A stretch of DNA of 64,000 bases, taken from contig NZ_JNYQ01000010.1 of assembly GCF_000717245.1 (NCBI RefSeq), positions 1-64,000 on the forward strand, given 5' to 3'. The DNA comes from Kitasatospora papulosa (GTDB lineage Bacteria; Actinomycetota; Actinomycetes; Streptomycetales; Streptomycetaceae). Shown here one piece after another: positions 1 to 8,213 of this stretch. Below the pieces are notes generated by a model. The model had not been told where the DNA came from and searched no databases. It saw nothing but the letters and a program-made list of their open reading frames with translations. Every line of letters starts with the position of its first letter. The first letter of the stretch is position 1. A program made the translations under genes and the position numbers.

Positions 1-1
1 T

Positions 2-1120
2 GGTCAGCGTGACGACCGTGGTGGCCGTCCCGCCGGCGGCGGCTTCGACCGTCGCGACGACCGCCCCCGCGGCCCCCGTCGCGACGACGACCGCGGTGGC
101 GGTTTCCGCCGCGACGACAGCCGTGGCGGCGGTACCGGCGGTGGCTTCCGCCGCGATGACAGCCGTGGCGGCGGTACTGGTGGCGGTTTCCGCCGTGACG
201 ACCGCGACCGTGGCCCCCGCCGTGACGACCGTGGCGGCGACCGCGGTGGCTACCGTGGCCGCGACGACCGGGGCGGCTACCAGGGGCGCGACGACCGCGA
301 CCGCGAGCCCGTCAAGCGGCTCCCGATTCCTGACGACGTCACCGGCGACGAGATCGACAAGGATGTCCGGCAGGAGCTCATGAGCCTGCCGAAGACCCTC
401 GCCGAGGACGTCGCGCGGAACCTCGTCATGGTCGCCCGACTGATCGACGAGGACCCCGAGCAGGCTTACGCCTACTCCCGGATCGCCCTGCGGCTGGCGT
501 CCAGGGTGGCCGCGGTGCGTGAGGCCGCGGGCTTCGCCGCGTACGCCACCCAGAAGTACTCCGAGGCCCTCGCCGAGTTCCGGGCGTCCCGCCGGATGAC
601 CGGTTCCGTGGAGCTGTGGCCCGTCATGGCCGACTGCGAGCGTGGCCTCGGCCGCCCCGAGCGGGCCATGGCCATGGCCGGTGAGCCCGAGGTCCAGAAG
701 CTGGACAAGGCCGGCCAGGTCGAGATGCGTCTCGTCGCCGCCGGCGCCCGCAGGGACATGGGACAGATCGACGCCGCGATCGTCACCCTGCAGAGCTCCG
801 AGCTGGCGTCCAGCGCCGTCCACTCCTGGACTCCGCGCCTGCGGTACGCCTACGCCGACGCTCTCCTCGAGGCGGGCCGTGAGGACGAGGCCCGTGAGTG
901 GTTCGGGAAGGCCCTGGAGGCCGACAAGGACGGTGCGACCGACGCGTCCGACCGGCTCGCCGAACTCGACGGTGTGGAGTTCGTCGACGCGCTCGGCGAC
1001 GACGAGAACACCGGCGACGCTGCCGACGTCGAAGTCCCTGCCACCGAGGCGCACGACAGCGACGAGGACCACGACAGCGACGAGGACGACCGCGACGAGG
1101 ACGGGCCCGCGAAGGCCTGA
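2..1120 (+). CDS. TPR-type protein with RGG-rich N-terminus (5' end outside window)
   Basis: The frame is open from base 2, so the N-terminus lies before the window. The first ~115 visible residues are a low-complexity Gly/Arg/Asp segment with GGGFRRDD and RGRDDRGGY-like units. A linker (VKRLPIPDDVTGDEIDKDVR) follows, then about 170 residues of helical-hairpin repeats typical of tetratricopeptide scaffolds (ARNLVMVARLIDEDPEQAYA; AYADALLEAGREDEAREWFG), and a very acidic tail (DSDEDHDSDEDDRDEDG). TPR domains bind other proteins, and RGG stretches commonly bind RNA or drive condensates, so a ribonucleoprotein scaffold is possible but inferred. An ATG at 380 starts just the TPR part, but the upstream frame has no stop and clear Streptomyces codon bias. 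Confidence 0.8.
   Translation, partial: GQRDDRGGRPAGGGFDRRDDRPRGPRRDDDRGGGFRRDDSRGGGTGGGFRRDDSRGGGTGGGFRRDDRDRGPRRDDRGGDRGGYRGRDDRGGYQGRDDRDREPVKRLPIPDDVTGDEIDKDVRQELMSLPKTLAEDVARNLVMVARLIDEDPEQAYAYSRIALRLASRVAAVREAAGFAAYATQKYSEALAEFRASRRMTGSVELWPVMADCERGLGRPERAMAMAGEPEVQKLDKAGQVEMRLVAAGARRDMGQIDAAIVTLQSSELASSAVHSWTPRLRYAYADALLEAGREDEAREWFGKALEADKDGATDASDRLAELDGVEFVDALGDDENTGDAADVEVPATEAHDSDEDHDSDEDDRDEDGPAKA
95..210 (+). repeat. 42-bp tandem repeat encoding GGGFRRDDSRGGGT units
   Basis: Two 42-bp units (95-136 and 137-178) differ at only a few silent positions and are followed by a third, degenerate unit from 179. They encode the 14-residue unit GGGFRRDDSRGGGT inside the RGG domain, so copy number can change in frame. 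Confidence 0.75.
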
Positions 1121-1144
1121 GCCCCGCTGACACGCGGCATGTGA

Positions 1145-1182
1145 GAAGAGGGCGGCACCCACCACGGGTTGCCGCCCTCTTC
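1145..1182. terminator. Bidirectional hairpin terminator between convergent genes
   Basis: A 13-bp perfect stem (arms 1145-1157 and 1170-1182, GAAGAGGGCGGCA) with an inner CCC/GGG extension lies between the TPR gene and the convergent DUF1015 gene. It could serve both strands. Confidence 0.75.
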
Positions 1183-1226
1183 CGCGTTCCGCCCAGGGCC
1201 CCGTAACAGGAGTCCTGGCACCGGAC

Positions 1227-2507
1227 TCAGTCGAGGTCGAGACTCCGCAGTACCAGCCCCGTCGCCGGCTTGGGGCCGAACGACGTCGACTTACGGGGCA
1301 TGGTGACCCCCTGTCGCGCCAGGTCCCTGACCACTTCCTCGCGCACGGGGTGCATCAGCACGGCCGTGGCCCCACGCCGTTCCGCCTGCTCGACCGCCGC
1401 CTCCGCCGCGTGGATGTAGGCGATGTGCTCCGGGGCGTCCGGGACCTGCCACACGTCGTCGAGGAGCGCCGAGTGCAGCACGGTCGCGTCGAGCGTGCGC
1501 CACGCCGCCGGCCGGTCGGCGCGGACCGTGCGGGCCAGCAGTGCCTCGTCCGCACGGTCGATCAGGTGGAAGCCACCGTCGCCCGCGAGGAGGAAGGCGT
1601 TGCCGTCCGCCGCGGCGGCCCCCAGAGCGTCGAGCGCCCGGGGCAGCGGCCCGTCGACGGACCGGACGCGGAACAGCCCGTCGACGGCGCGGAGCGCCTC
1701 GTCGACCGGAAGGCGGTGCAGGAGCCGGTGGATCGCCCGCACCCGCAGCGGATAGCGGGCCGTGTCCACGAGCAGGACGAGACCGAAGTCCCAGGGCCCG
1801 GGGGCGGACTGCTCCTGCTGCAGCCGCAGGTAGGTCGCCCAGCGGTGGTGGCCGTCGGCGATCAGGGCCTGGCGCCGGGACAGATCGGACTGGACCTCCG
1901 CCCGCTCGGCGGCGTCGGTGACGGCCCAGAGACGGTGGTCGACACCGTCCTCGGTCGTCGTGGTGAGAAGCGGGAGGCGCTCCACCACCCGCTCGATCAC
2001 GGCCGTCGCGCCGCTCGGCCCGCCCTCGCCCTCGTAGCTGAGAAGCAGGGGTTCGAGATGGGCGGCGGCGGCGCGCATCAGGTCGGCGCGGTCCTCCACG
2101 ACGTCGTCCATGACGTCCTCGTGCGGCAGCACGACACCCTCCGACGCGGGGGAGAGCGCCAGGGCCCCGATCACACCGCGCTGAAGGATGTCACCGGCCC
2201 GCTGCTCGTACACGTAGAGCGCGGGAACCGGGTCCGGGGCGAGGACGCCCTCCGCCAGCCAGCGCTTCAGGGTGTCGGCCGCCTGCCGGTGGCGCTCGGC
2301 GGCCGTGCCGGCCTGCGGGAGGATCAGCCGCACGATGTTGTGCGGATCCGCGGACTCCAGGTGGTGGAGACCGTCGGGCCGTACGACCACGTCGTACGGG
2401 GGCGAGGTCACCGCCGCGAGGCTGCCGACCTGCTCGGGGACGTACCGCAGTCCGCGGAAGGGAATCAGCCGCAGCCCCTGGCCTGCGGCGGGCCCGGATG
2501 TGTTCAT
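1227..2507 (-). CDS. DUF1015 family protein
   Basis: The 426-residue product belongs to the DUF1015 family, recognised by its N-terminus (LIPFRGLRYVPEQ, then SPPYDVV), the central IADGHHRWATYLRLQ segment and a C-terminal MPRKSTSFGPKPATGLVLR motif. The family is widespread in bacteria near central metabolism genes, and its biochemical function is not established. The start at 2507 was chosen because family members begin just before the LIPFRG motif; longer in-frame starts would add unconserved residues. The gene diverges from the HAD phosphatase gene with only 73 bp between them, which must hold both promoters. Confidence 0.88.
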   Translation of the reverse strand: MNTSGPAAGQGLRLIPFRGLRYVPEQVGSLAAVTSPPYDVVVRPDGLHHLESADPHNIVRLILPQAGTAAERHRQAADTLKRWLAEGVLAPDPVPALYVYEQRAGDILQRGVIGALALSPASEGVVLPHEDVMDDVVEDRADLMRAAAAHLEPLLLSYEGEGGPSGATAVIERVVERLPLLTTTTEDGVDHRLWAVTDAAERAEVQSDLSRRQALIADGHHRWATYLRLQQEQSAPGPWDFGLVLLVDTARYPLRVRAIHRLLHRLPVDEALRAVDGLFRVRSVDGPLPRALDALGAAAADGNAFLLAGDGGFHLIDRADEALLARTVRADRPAAWRTLDATVLHSALLDDVWQVPDAPEHIAYIHAAEAAVEQAERRGATAVLMHPVREEVVRDLARQGVTMPRKSTSFGPKPATGLVLRSLDLD

Positions 2508-2580
2508 TTCAGCATCGTATGTGCGCTCCCACGATGCGCGATGATCGGGGGAGAAGCATGGCAACGAGGAGCAGAGACAT

Positions 2581-3609
2581 ATGAGTCAGCAGTACAGGTC
2601 CCGGCCGCTGGGGAGTGACGTGGCGCTGAGCGAGGCGTACGACACGGCTCTGCTCGACCTCGACGGAGTGGTGTACGCCGGTGGGCACGCGATCGTGCAC
2701 GCCGTCGAATCGCTGGGCAGCGCCCGTGAGGGCGGCATGCATCTGGCGTACGTGACGAACAACGCACTGCGGACGCCCGACGCGGTGGCCGAGCACCTGA
2801 CGGAACTCGGGGTCCCGGCGGACGCCACCGACGTGATCACGTCCGCGCAGGCGGTGGCCCGGCTGATGGCTGATCAGCTGCCGTCCGGGGCGAGGGTTCT
2901 CGTGGTCGGCGGCGAAGGGCTGCGGGTCGCTCTGCGCGAGCGCGGGCTCGTGCCGGTGGAGTCGGCGGACGACGATCCTGTCGCCGTGGTGCAGGGGTTC
3001 GGCGGGCCCGACCTGCCGTGGGGGCGGTTCGCCGAGGCCGCGTACGCGATCTCCCGCGGAGCCGTGTGGTTCGCGTCCAACACCGACCTGACGATCCCGG
3101 GCGCCCGGGGCATCGCTCCCGGCAACGGCGCGGCCGTCGAGGTCGTGCGCATCGCGACCGGGGCCGAACCGCAGGTGGCCGGCAAGCCGCTGCCGCCGAT
3201 GCACCGCGAGACCGTGCTGCGGACGGGAGCGAAGCGGCCCCTGGTCGTCGGGGACCGGCTGGACACCGACATCGAGGGCGCGTTCAACGGCGGCGTCGAC
3301 TCGCTGCTCGTCCTCACCGGCGTCACCGACGCGGCGCAGCTGATCGCGGCCGAACCCCGGTACCGCCCGACCTATGTCGACCGTGACCTGAGGGGACTGC
3401 TCACAGGCCAGCCCGAGGTGTCGGAGGACGTTGACGGGTTCCGCTGCGGAGGCTGGACGGCGGGGGTGCGCGGCGAGGCACTCGTGCTGGACGGCGGGGG
3501 TGACGCGATCGACGGGCTGAGGGCCCTGTGCGCGGCGGCCTGGACGCACGCGGGTGAGGGCGCGTGCGGCCTGGACGCGCAGAAGGCCGTGGCCCGGCTC
3601 GACCTGTAG
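2581..3609 (+). CDS. HAD-superfamily (class IIA, NagD-like) phosphatase
   Basis: This is a 342-residue soluble hydrolase of the HAD-IIA group (NagD, 4-nitrophenylphosphatase and phosphoglycolate phosphatase relatives). Motif I is DLDGVVY (nucleophile Asp26, acid/base Asp28), motif II the VTNN segment near residue 60, motif III the Lys of AGKPLPPM near 200, and motif IV GDRLDTDIEGA near 222, where Mg2+ is bound. A GAGGAG ribosome-binding site at 2566-2571 is well spaced from the ATG. About 75 residues follow the HAD core and may be a lineage-specific extension. Substrate is unknown; small phosphometabolites or damaged nucleotides are usual for the class. Confidence 0.88.
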   Translation: MSQQYRSRPLGSDVALSEAYDTALLDLDGVVYAGGHAIVHAVESLGSAREGGMHLAYVTNNALRTPDAVAEHLTELGVPADATDVITSAQAVARLMADQLPSGARVLVVGGEGLRVALRERGLVPVESADDDPVAVVQGFGGPDLPWGRFAEAAYAISRGAVWFASNTDLTIPGARGIAPGNGAAVEVVRIATGAEPQVAGKPLPPMHRETVLRTGAKRPLVVGDRLDTDIEGAFNGGVDSLLVLTGVTDAAQLIAAEPRYRPTYVDRDLRGLLTGQPEVSEDVDGFRCGGWTAGVRGEALVLDGGGDAIDGLRALCAAAWTHAGEGACGLDAQKAVARLDL

Positions 3610-3649
3610 CGTGCCGGATCTTGTGCGGTACGGGGGAGTTGAGCGAATT

Positions 3650-3668
3650 GGAGGATAGGCTAACCTAA
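3650..3668 (+). promoter_or_regulatory. Iron box (DmdR1/IdeR-type operator)
   Basis: The 19 bp match the actinobacterial IdeR/DmdR consensus TTAGGTTAGGCTAACCTAA at 16 of 19 positions, with the inner TAGGCTAACCTAA intact. The site ends four bases before the GTG start of the first permease, so an iron-loaded repressor would cover the transcription or translation start of the siderophore transporter operon. Confidence 0.85.
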
Positions 3669-3672
3669 CCAG

Positions 3673-4734
3673 GTGTTGGTCGAGAGTCCCCCTGAATCGA
3701 GTTCCGGCCCCCCGGCCATGCCGGGCACGGGCGCGCGCGCCGGGCGTCACGCGGCGAGAGCGGCCGGTCTGCTGGTCGCCGTCGCGGTGCTGGTGCTGGT
3801 GTGCCTCGCGAGTGTCGCGATCGGAGCCAAGGCCCTTCCCCTCTCCGAGGTGTGGCACGGCCTGTTCCACTACTCGGGCACCAACGGTGACGTCCTCGTA
3901 CGCGATGTGCGGGTCCCGCGCACCGTGCTGGGGCTGATCGTCGGGGCAGCGCTCGGGCTGGCCGGCGCGGTGATGCAGGCGCTCACCCGCAATCCGCTCG
4001 CCGAGCCCGGTCTGCTGGGCGTCAACGCGGGCGCGGCGGCGGCGGTCGTCTCCGCCATCACCTTCTTCGGCGTCACGTCGCTGACCGGATACGTCTGGTT
4101 CGCGTTCGGCGGCGCCGCGCTCGTGTCCGTCGCGGTGTACCTGCTGGGCGGCAGCAGGTCCGCGAACCCCGTGCGTCTCGCGCTCGCCGGTACGGCGGTC
4201 ACCGCGGCCCTGTTCGGTTACGTCAACGCCGTACAGCTGCTGGACTCCGCGGCGCTGGACCGGCTGCGGTTCTGGACCGTCGGGTCGCTCGCCTCGGCGA
4301 ACCCGGAGACCGTCGGCAAGGTGTGGCCGTTCATCGGGCTCGGTGTGCTGCTGTCCCTGCTCATCGCCCGGCCGCTCAACGCGCTGGAGATGGGCGACGA
4401 CACGGCCAGGGCGCTCGGCGCCCACCTGACCCGCACCCGGGTCCTCGCGATGGTGGCCGTCACCCTGCTCTGCGGGGCGGCGACCGCCGCGTGCGGGCCG
4501 ATCGTCTTCATCGGGCTGATGATCCCGCACCTGGTCCGGACGATCACGGGCCCGGACATGCGGTGGATCCTGCCCTACGCCGCCGTTCTCGCGCCCGTGC
4601 TGCTGCTCGTCGCCGACGTGGTGGGCAGGGTCGCCGCCCGCCCCTCCGAGCTGCAGGTCGGCATCGTCACCGCACTGCTGGGCGGGCCCGTGTTCATCCA
4701 TCTCGTACGCCGCAAGAGGATGGCCCAGCTGTGA
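3673..4734 (+). CDS. FecCD-family iron-siderophore ABC permease (subunit 1)
   Basis: The 353-residue integral membrane protein belongs to the BtuC/FecCD importer permeases. It shows the family segments VRVPRTVLGLIVGAALG, ALTRNPLAEPGLLGVNAGAA, GSLASANPE, a cytoplasmic coupling region (MGDDTARALGAHL) and GPIVFIGLMIPHLVR, with roughly nine to ten hydrophobic helices. It should import ferric siderophore across the cytoplasmic membrane with the next two genes. No binding protein is encoded nearby, so the cognate siderophore-binding lipoprotein must lie elsewhere. The GTG at 3673 directly follows the iron box, leaving little or no leader; an ATG at 3718 is a plausible alternative start. Confidence 0.92.
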   Translation: MLVESPPESSSGPPAMPGTGARAGRHAARAAGLLVAVAVLVLVCLASVAIGAKALPLSEVWHGLFHYSGTNGDVLVRDVRVPRTVLGLIVGAALGLAGAVMQALTRNPLAEPGLLGVNAGAAAAVVSAITFFGVTSLTGYVWFAFGGAALVSVAVYLLGGSRSANPVRLALAGTAVTAALFGYVNAVQLLDSAALDRLRFWTVGSLASANPETVGKVWPFIGLGVLLSLLIARPLNALEMGDDTARALGAHLTRTRVLAMVAVTLLCGAATAACGPIVFIGLMIPHLVRTITGPDMRWILPYAAVLAPVLLLVADVVGRVAARPSELQVGIVTALLGGPVFIHLVRRKRMAQL

Positions 4735-5789
4735 AGGCCACGCAGGACACCACGAAGACGGTCCACGCCGTACGGACGGCCGGCGGCCTCTCGTTCCGGG
4801 TGGACGCGCGGGCGCTCGTCGTGATCGCCCTGCTCGTCGCGGCGGCGTCCTTCGCCGCCGTGGTACTGATCGGCAGCGGCGACTACGCCATGTCACCCGG
4901 GCAGGTCGTCACCACCCTGCTCGGCGACGGAACGTTCCAGCAGGAGTTCATCGTCACGGAGCTGCGCCTGCCCAGGGTCCTGGTCGGGCTGCTCGTCGGC
5001 GCCGCGCTCGGGGTCGGCGGCGCCGTCTTCCAGAGCGTCTCCCGCAACCCCCTCGGCAGCCCCGACGTCCTCGGCTTCGGCCAGGGCTCCGCGGTCGGCG
5101 CCCTCGTCGTGATCGTGCTCTTCCAGGGCGGACCCTCCGAGGTCGCCGCGGGCGCCGTCGCCGGCGGCATGCTGACCGGCGCGGCCGTCCACCTGCTGGC
5201 CTGGAAGCGCGGGGTGCACGGCTACCGCCTCGTCCTCGTCGGCATCGGCGCCGCCGCCATGCTCACCGCCGCGATCCACTACCTGATCACCAAGGCGAAC
5301 CTCGTCGACGCCACCCGCGCCGTCGTCTGGATGACCGGCACGCTGGACGGCCGCGACTGGGCCCAGGTCTGGCCGCTGCTCGCGGTGTGCTGCGTCCTGA
5401 TCCCCCTCGTCCTCGGACACGGGCGGGCGCTGCGCATGATCGAGATGGGCGACGACGCCGCCCACGCCCTGGGCGTGCGGGTGGAACGCACCCGCCTCGT
5501 CCTGCTGAGCTGCGCGGTGCTGCTCGTCGCCGTCGCGACCGCGGCCGCCGGACCGATCGTCTTCGTCTCGCTCAGCGCCCCGCAGGTCGCCCGACGCCTC
5601 ACCCGGGCCCCCGGTCCCAACCTGGCGGCCGCCGCCGCCACCGGCGCGGCCCTGCTGCTCGTCGCCGACTGGACCGCCATGAACGCCTTCGGTGACCGCC
5701 AGCTCCCGGTGGGCGTCGTCACCGGCGTCCTCGGCGGCTGCTACCTGCTGTGGCTTCTCGTGGCCGAGCGCAGGGCGGGACGCATATGA
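4731..5789 (+). CDS. FecCD-family iron-siderophore ABC permease (subunit 2)
   Basis: This 352-residue permease is paralogous to its upstream neighbour: ITELRLPRVLVGLLVGAAL resembles that protein's start, followed by SRNPLGSPDVLGFGQGS, MGDDAAHALGVRVERT and GPIVFVSLSAPQVARRL. The two probably form the heterodimeric channel of the iron importer. Translation starts at the GTG that overlaps the stop of the first permease gene (GTGA at 4731), so the genes are translationally coupled. The reading frame is open further upstream (to 4323), but that part is an antisense-like shadow of permease 1 and was discarded. Confidence 0.92.
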   Translation: MKATQDTTKTVHAVRTAGGLSFRVDARALVVIALLVAAASFAAVVLIGSGDYAMSPGQVVTTLLGDGTFQQEFIVTELRLPRVLVGLLVGAALGVGGAVFQSVSRNPLGSPDVLGFGQGSAVGALVVIVLFQGGPSEVAAGAVAGGMLTGAAVHLLAWKRGVHGYRLVLVGIGAAAMLTAAIHYLITKANLVDATRAVVWMTGTLDGRDWAQVWPLLAVCCVLIPLVLGHGRALRMIEMGDDAAHALGVRVERTRLVLLSCAVLLVAVATAAAGPIVFVSLSAPQVARRLTRAPGPNLAAAAATGAALLLVADWTAMNAFGDRQLPVGVVTGVLGGCYLLWLLVAERRAGRI

Positions 5790-6649
5790 GACAGGACACA
5801 CCGGACACCGCGCAGACCGAACCCACAGACCCCGGGAGTACGACCATGCAGCGCCTCACCGCGGACTCGGTGACCCTCGGCTACGACCAGCGGGTCATCG
5901 CCGAGAACCTCTCGGTGGAGATCCCCGACAACTCCTTCACGGTCGTCGTCGGCCCCAACGCCTGCGGCAAGTCGACCCTGCTGCGCGCCCTCTCCCGGAT
6001 GCTGAAGCCGACCGCCGGAGACGTCCTGCTGGACGGGCGGTCCATCCACCGGATGCCCGCGAAGCAGGTCGCCAGGACCCTGGGCCTGCTGCCGCAGTCC
6101 TCCGTGGCCCCGGACGGCATCACCGTCGCCGACCTCGTCTCGCGCGGCCGCTACCCGCACCAGGGGCTGCTGCGCCAGTGGTCGCCCGAGGACGAGCGGA
6201 TCGTGAAGGAGTCCATGGAGTCGACCGGCGTCGGCGGGCTCGCCGACCGCTACGTCGACGAACTGTCGGGCGGCCAGCGCCAGCGCGTCTGGATCGCCAT
6301 GGCCCTCGCCCAGCAGACACCGCTCCTGCTGCTGGACGAGCCGACGACGTACCTCGACATCCAGCACCAGATCGACGTGCTCGACCTCTGCGCCGAACTG
6401 CACGAGACACAGGGCCGCACGCTGGTCGCGGTGCTGCACGACCTCAATCACGCCGCCCGGTACGCCACCCATCTGATCGCCATGCGCGGGGGCGCGGTCA
6501 TCGCCGAGGGTGCTCCCGGCGACATCGTCACGGCGCGGCTCGTGGAGGAGGTGTTCGGGATACGGTGCCAGGTCATCGACGACCCCGAGACGGGAACGCC
6601 CCTCGTCGTCCCCGCCGCCCGCGGGAAGCGCGCCGGTGCGTCCGTCTGA
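5786..6649 (+). CDS. Iron-siderophore ABC transporter ATP-binding protein
   Basis: The 287-residue ATPase energises the two FecCD permeases. It has Walker A GPNACGKST, signature LSGGQRQR, Walker B LLLLDEPTTYLD and H-loop VLHDLNHA, all typical of the FepC/FecE subfamily. The ATG at 5786 overlaps the stop of permease 2 (ATGA); an internal ATG (the Met of MQRLTADSVTLGYD) marks the start of the conserved domain and is an alternative. The three genes form one operon under the iron box at 3650. Confidence 0.93.
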   Translation: MRQDTPDTAQTEPTDPGSTTMQRLTADSVTLGYDQRVIAENLSVEIPDNSFTVVVGPNACGKSTLLRALSRMLKPTAGDVLLDGRSIHRMPAKQVARTLGLLPQSSVAPDGITVADLVSRGRYPHQGLLRQWSPEDERIVKESMESTGVGGLADRYVDELSGGQRQRVWIAMALAQQTPLLLLDEPTTYLDIQHQIDVLDLCAELHETQGRTLVAVLHDLNHAARYATHLIAMRGGAVIAEGAPGDIVTARLVEEVFGIRCQVIDDPETGTPLVVPAARGKRAGASV

Positions 6650-6685
6650 CGAGGCCCGGAGGCCGGTGTCTCCGTCCGGCGAGGG

Positions 6686-7033
6686 CTAGAGGAGGGACTT
6701 GAGCTTCAGCAGGTCACGGAAGCCCGCCTCCAGCCGCACCCGGCCCGATGCCCAGGCCTTCGCGAAGTTCAGCTCGCCGTCGACCATGGCGACCAGGTCG
6801 TCGCCGGTCATCGCGAGCCGGATCTCCGCCTTCTCCCGGGGCGGGCCCTCGTGCGTGTCCAGCACCGTGATCCGGCCGTGCGCCAGCCGTCCGGTGAACG
6901 TCGCGTCGAGATCCCTGATGTGGCAGCTCAGCGAGCGGTCGAGGTCGGCGGCGCCGCGCACGTCGCCGTCGGCCCCCGCCAGGTTGCCGGAAAGTGTGTC
7001 GAGTGCGCTGCGGCACTCCGCCATGGTCGCCAT
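6686..7033 (-). CDS. SCP2 sterol-binding domain protein
   Basis: A small (115-residue) protein with the alternating pattern of an SCP2 domain: ATFTGRLAHGRITVL, KAEIRLAMTGDDLVAMVDGE and a C-terminal NFAKAWASGRVRLEAGF-DLLKLKSLL. SCP2 folds carry lipids or hydrophobic ligands in a tunnel; the bacterial ligand is unknown. The frame runs open far upstream, but coding similarity begins near ATG 7033; GTG 7039 and ATG 7024 are alternatives. It is divergent from the small hypothetical at 7076. Confidence 0.8.
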   Translation of the reverse strand: MATMAECRSALDTLSGNLAGADGDVRGAADLDRSLSCHIRDLDATFTGRLAHGRITVLDTHEGPPREKAEIRLAMTGDDLVAMVDGELNFAKAWASGRVRLEAGFRDLLKLKSLL

Positions 7034-7075
7034 CGTCACCGACGGTACACCGGCCCTTCGGGGTAGCGTTCCCGC

Positions 7076-7390
7076 ATGAGCGACTGGATGCCGGGGCCGG
7101 ACACGGTGGAGCAGGGGCAGGCGGGCGAAGAGGCCGGGACACGACCGGACGTACCTCCCGTCCCCTCCTTCGCCCCCGTCCCGCCCGCGCCCCTCGGAGT
7201 CGCCCGGACCCCCACCGGGCACGCCGGTGTCGACGCGCGGCTGGAGCGGCTGGCCGACGCGGACCACCTCCCGGCGGACGGCCACACCGAGGTGTACGAG
7301 GATGTACACCGTGGGCTGCGCGACGAGCTGACCGCGCTGGACGTCCGGCCCGCACCCGCACCGACGCCCGCGCACGACAACAGGAGCTGA
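7076..7390 (+). CDS. Conserved hypothetical protein, Pro-rich N-terminus
   Basis: This 104-residue protein has no domain I recognise. The first ~45 residues are Pro/Ala/Val-rich and probably disordered. The second half (GVDARLERLADADHLPADGH, then TEVYEDVHRGLRDELTAL) looks like one amphipathic helical segment followed by a disordered tail. It lies 7 bp upstream of tlyA on the same strand and is probably cotranscribed with tlyA, NAD kinase and recN. No strong ribosome-binding site is visible. Confidence 0.7.
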   Translation: MSDWMPGPDTVEQGQAGEEAGTRPDVPPVPSFAPVPPAPLGVARTPTGHAGVDARLERLADADHLPADGHTEVYEDVHRGLRDELTALDVRPAPAPTPAHDNRS

Positions 7391-7397
7391 ACCGAAC

Positions 7398-8213
7398 GTG
7401 GCAGGAGTGGCACGTCGCCGCCTCGACGCCGAGCTGGTACGCCGCAAGCTCGCCCGCTCGCGTGAACACGCGAGCCAGCTGATCGCAGCGGGGCGGGTGA
7501 CCGTCGGCGGGAACACCGCGACCAAGCCCGCCACCCAGGTCGAGACCAGCGCCGCCGTCGTCGTCGTCAAGGACGACAGCGACCCCGAGTACGTCTCGCG
7601 CGGCGGACACAAACTCGCGGGCGCACTCACCGCCTTCGTGCCGCTCGGACTGGAGGTCCAGGGGCGCAGGGCGCTCGACGCCGGGGCCTCCACCGGGGGC
7701 TTCACCGACGTGCTGCTGCGGGCCGGCGCCGGCCATGTCGTGGCCGTGGACGTCGGCTACGGCCAGCTCGCCTGGTCCCTGCAGTCCGATGAACGGGTCA
7801 CCGTCAAGGACCGTACCAACGTACGCGAGTTGACGCTGGAGCAGATCGACGGGAAGGCGGTGGACCTGGTGGTGGGCGACCTGTCGTTCATCCCGCTCGG
7901 CCTGGTGCTGCCCGCGCTCGCGCGCTGTGCGGCACCCGACGCCGACCTGGTGCTCATGGTCAAGCCGCAGTTCGAGGTGGGCAAGGAGCGCCTCGGCAGC
8001 GGCGGTGTGGTCCGCAGCCCCGAGCTGCGGGCGGAAGCGGTACGGGAAGTGGCACGCCGGGCCGGTCTGCTGGGCCTCGGCGTCCGCGGGGTGACGGCGA
8101 GCCCGCTCCCCGGACCGTCGGGAAATGTCGAGTACTTTCTGTGGCTGCGGGCCGGCGCACCCGAGCTGGATCCCGCGGACGTCGACCGTGCAGTGGCGGA
8201 GGGGCCCCGTTGA
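7398..8213 (+). CDS. tlyA: TlyA-family rRNA 2'-O-methyltransferase
   Basis: The 271-residue protein has an N-terminal S4 RNA-binding domain (residues 4-65, RRRLDAELVRRKLARSREHA) and a Rossmann SAM-binding methyltransferase with RGGHKLAGAL (68-77), DAGASTGGFTDVLL (94-107) and MVKPQFEVG. In mycobacteria TlyA 2'-O-methylates cytidines in 16S and 23S rRNA and confers capreomycin sensitivity; hemolysin annotations of this family are historical. The start is GTG 7398. The stop overlaps the TTG start of the NAD kinase gene, indicating coupling. Confidence 0.92.
   Translation: MAGVARRRLDAELVRRKLARSREHASQLIAAGRVTVGGNTATKPATQVETSAAVVVVKDDSDPEYVSRGGHKLAGALTAFVPLGLEVQGRRALDAGASTGGFTDVLLRAGAGHVVAVDVGYGQLAWSLQSDERVTVKDRTNVRELTLEQIDGKAVDLVVGDLSFIPLGLVLPALARCAAPDADLVLMVKPQFEVGKERLGSGGVVRSPELRAEAVREVARRAGLLGLGVRGVTASPLPGPSGNVEYFLWLRAGAPELDPADVDRAVAEGPR

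Noticed and set aside
9..383. 124-codon frame at the start of the window
   Set aside because: Ala/Thr/Val-only composition; it is a +1 shadow of the RGG repeat frame that continues into the TPR protein.
4323..4730. N-terminal extension of the second iron permease
   Set aside because: The frame overlaps permease 1 and encodes Arg-rich sequence; the GTG at 4731 starts a standard-length protein.
2509..4896. 795-codon frame on the minus strand opposite the HAD and permease genes
   Set aside because: It is antisense to three genes with clear families, lacks a ribosome-binding site and reads as Arg/Gly/His/Asp-rich low complexity, a known shadow of high-GC coding DNA.
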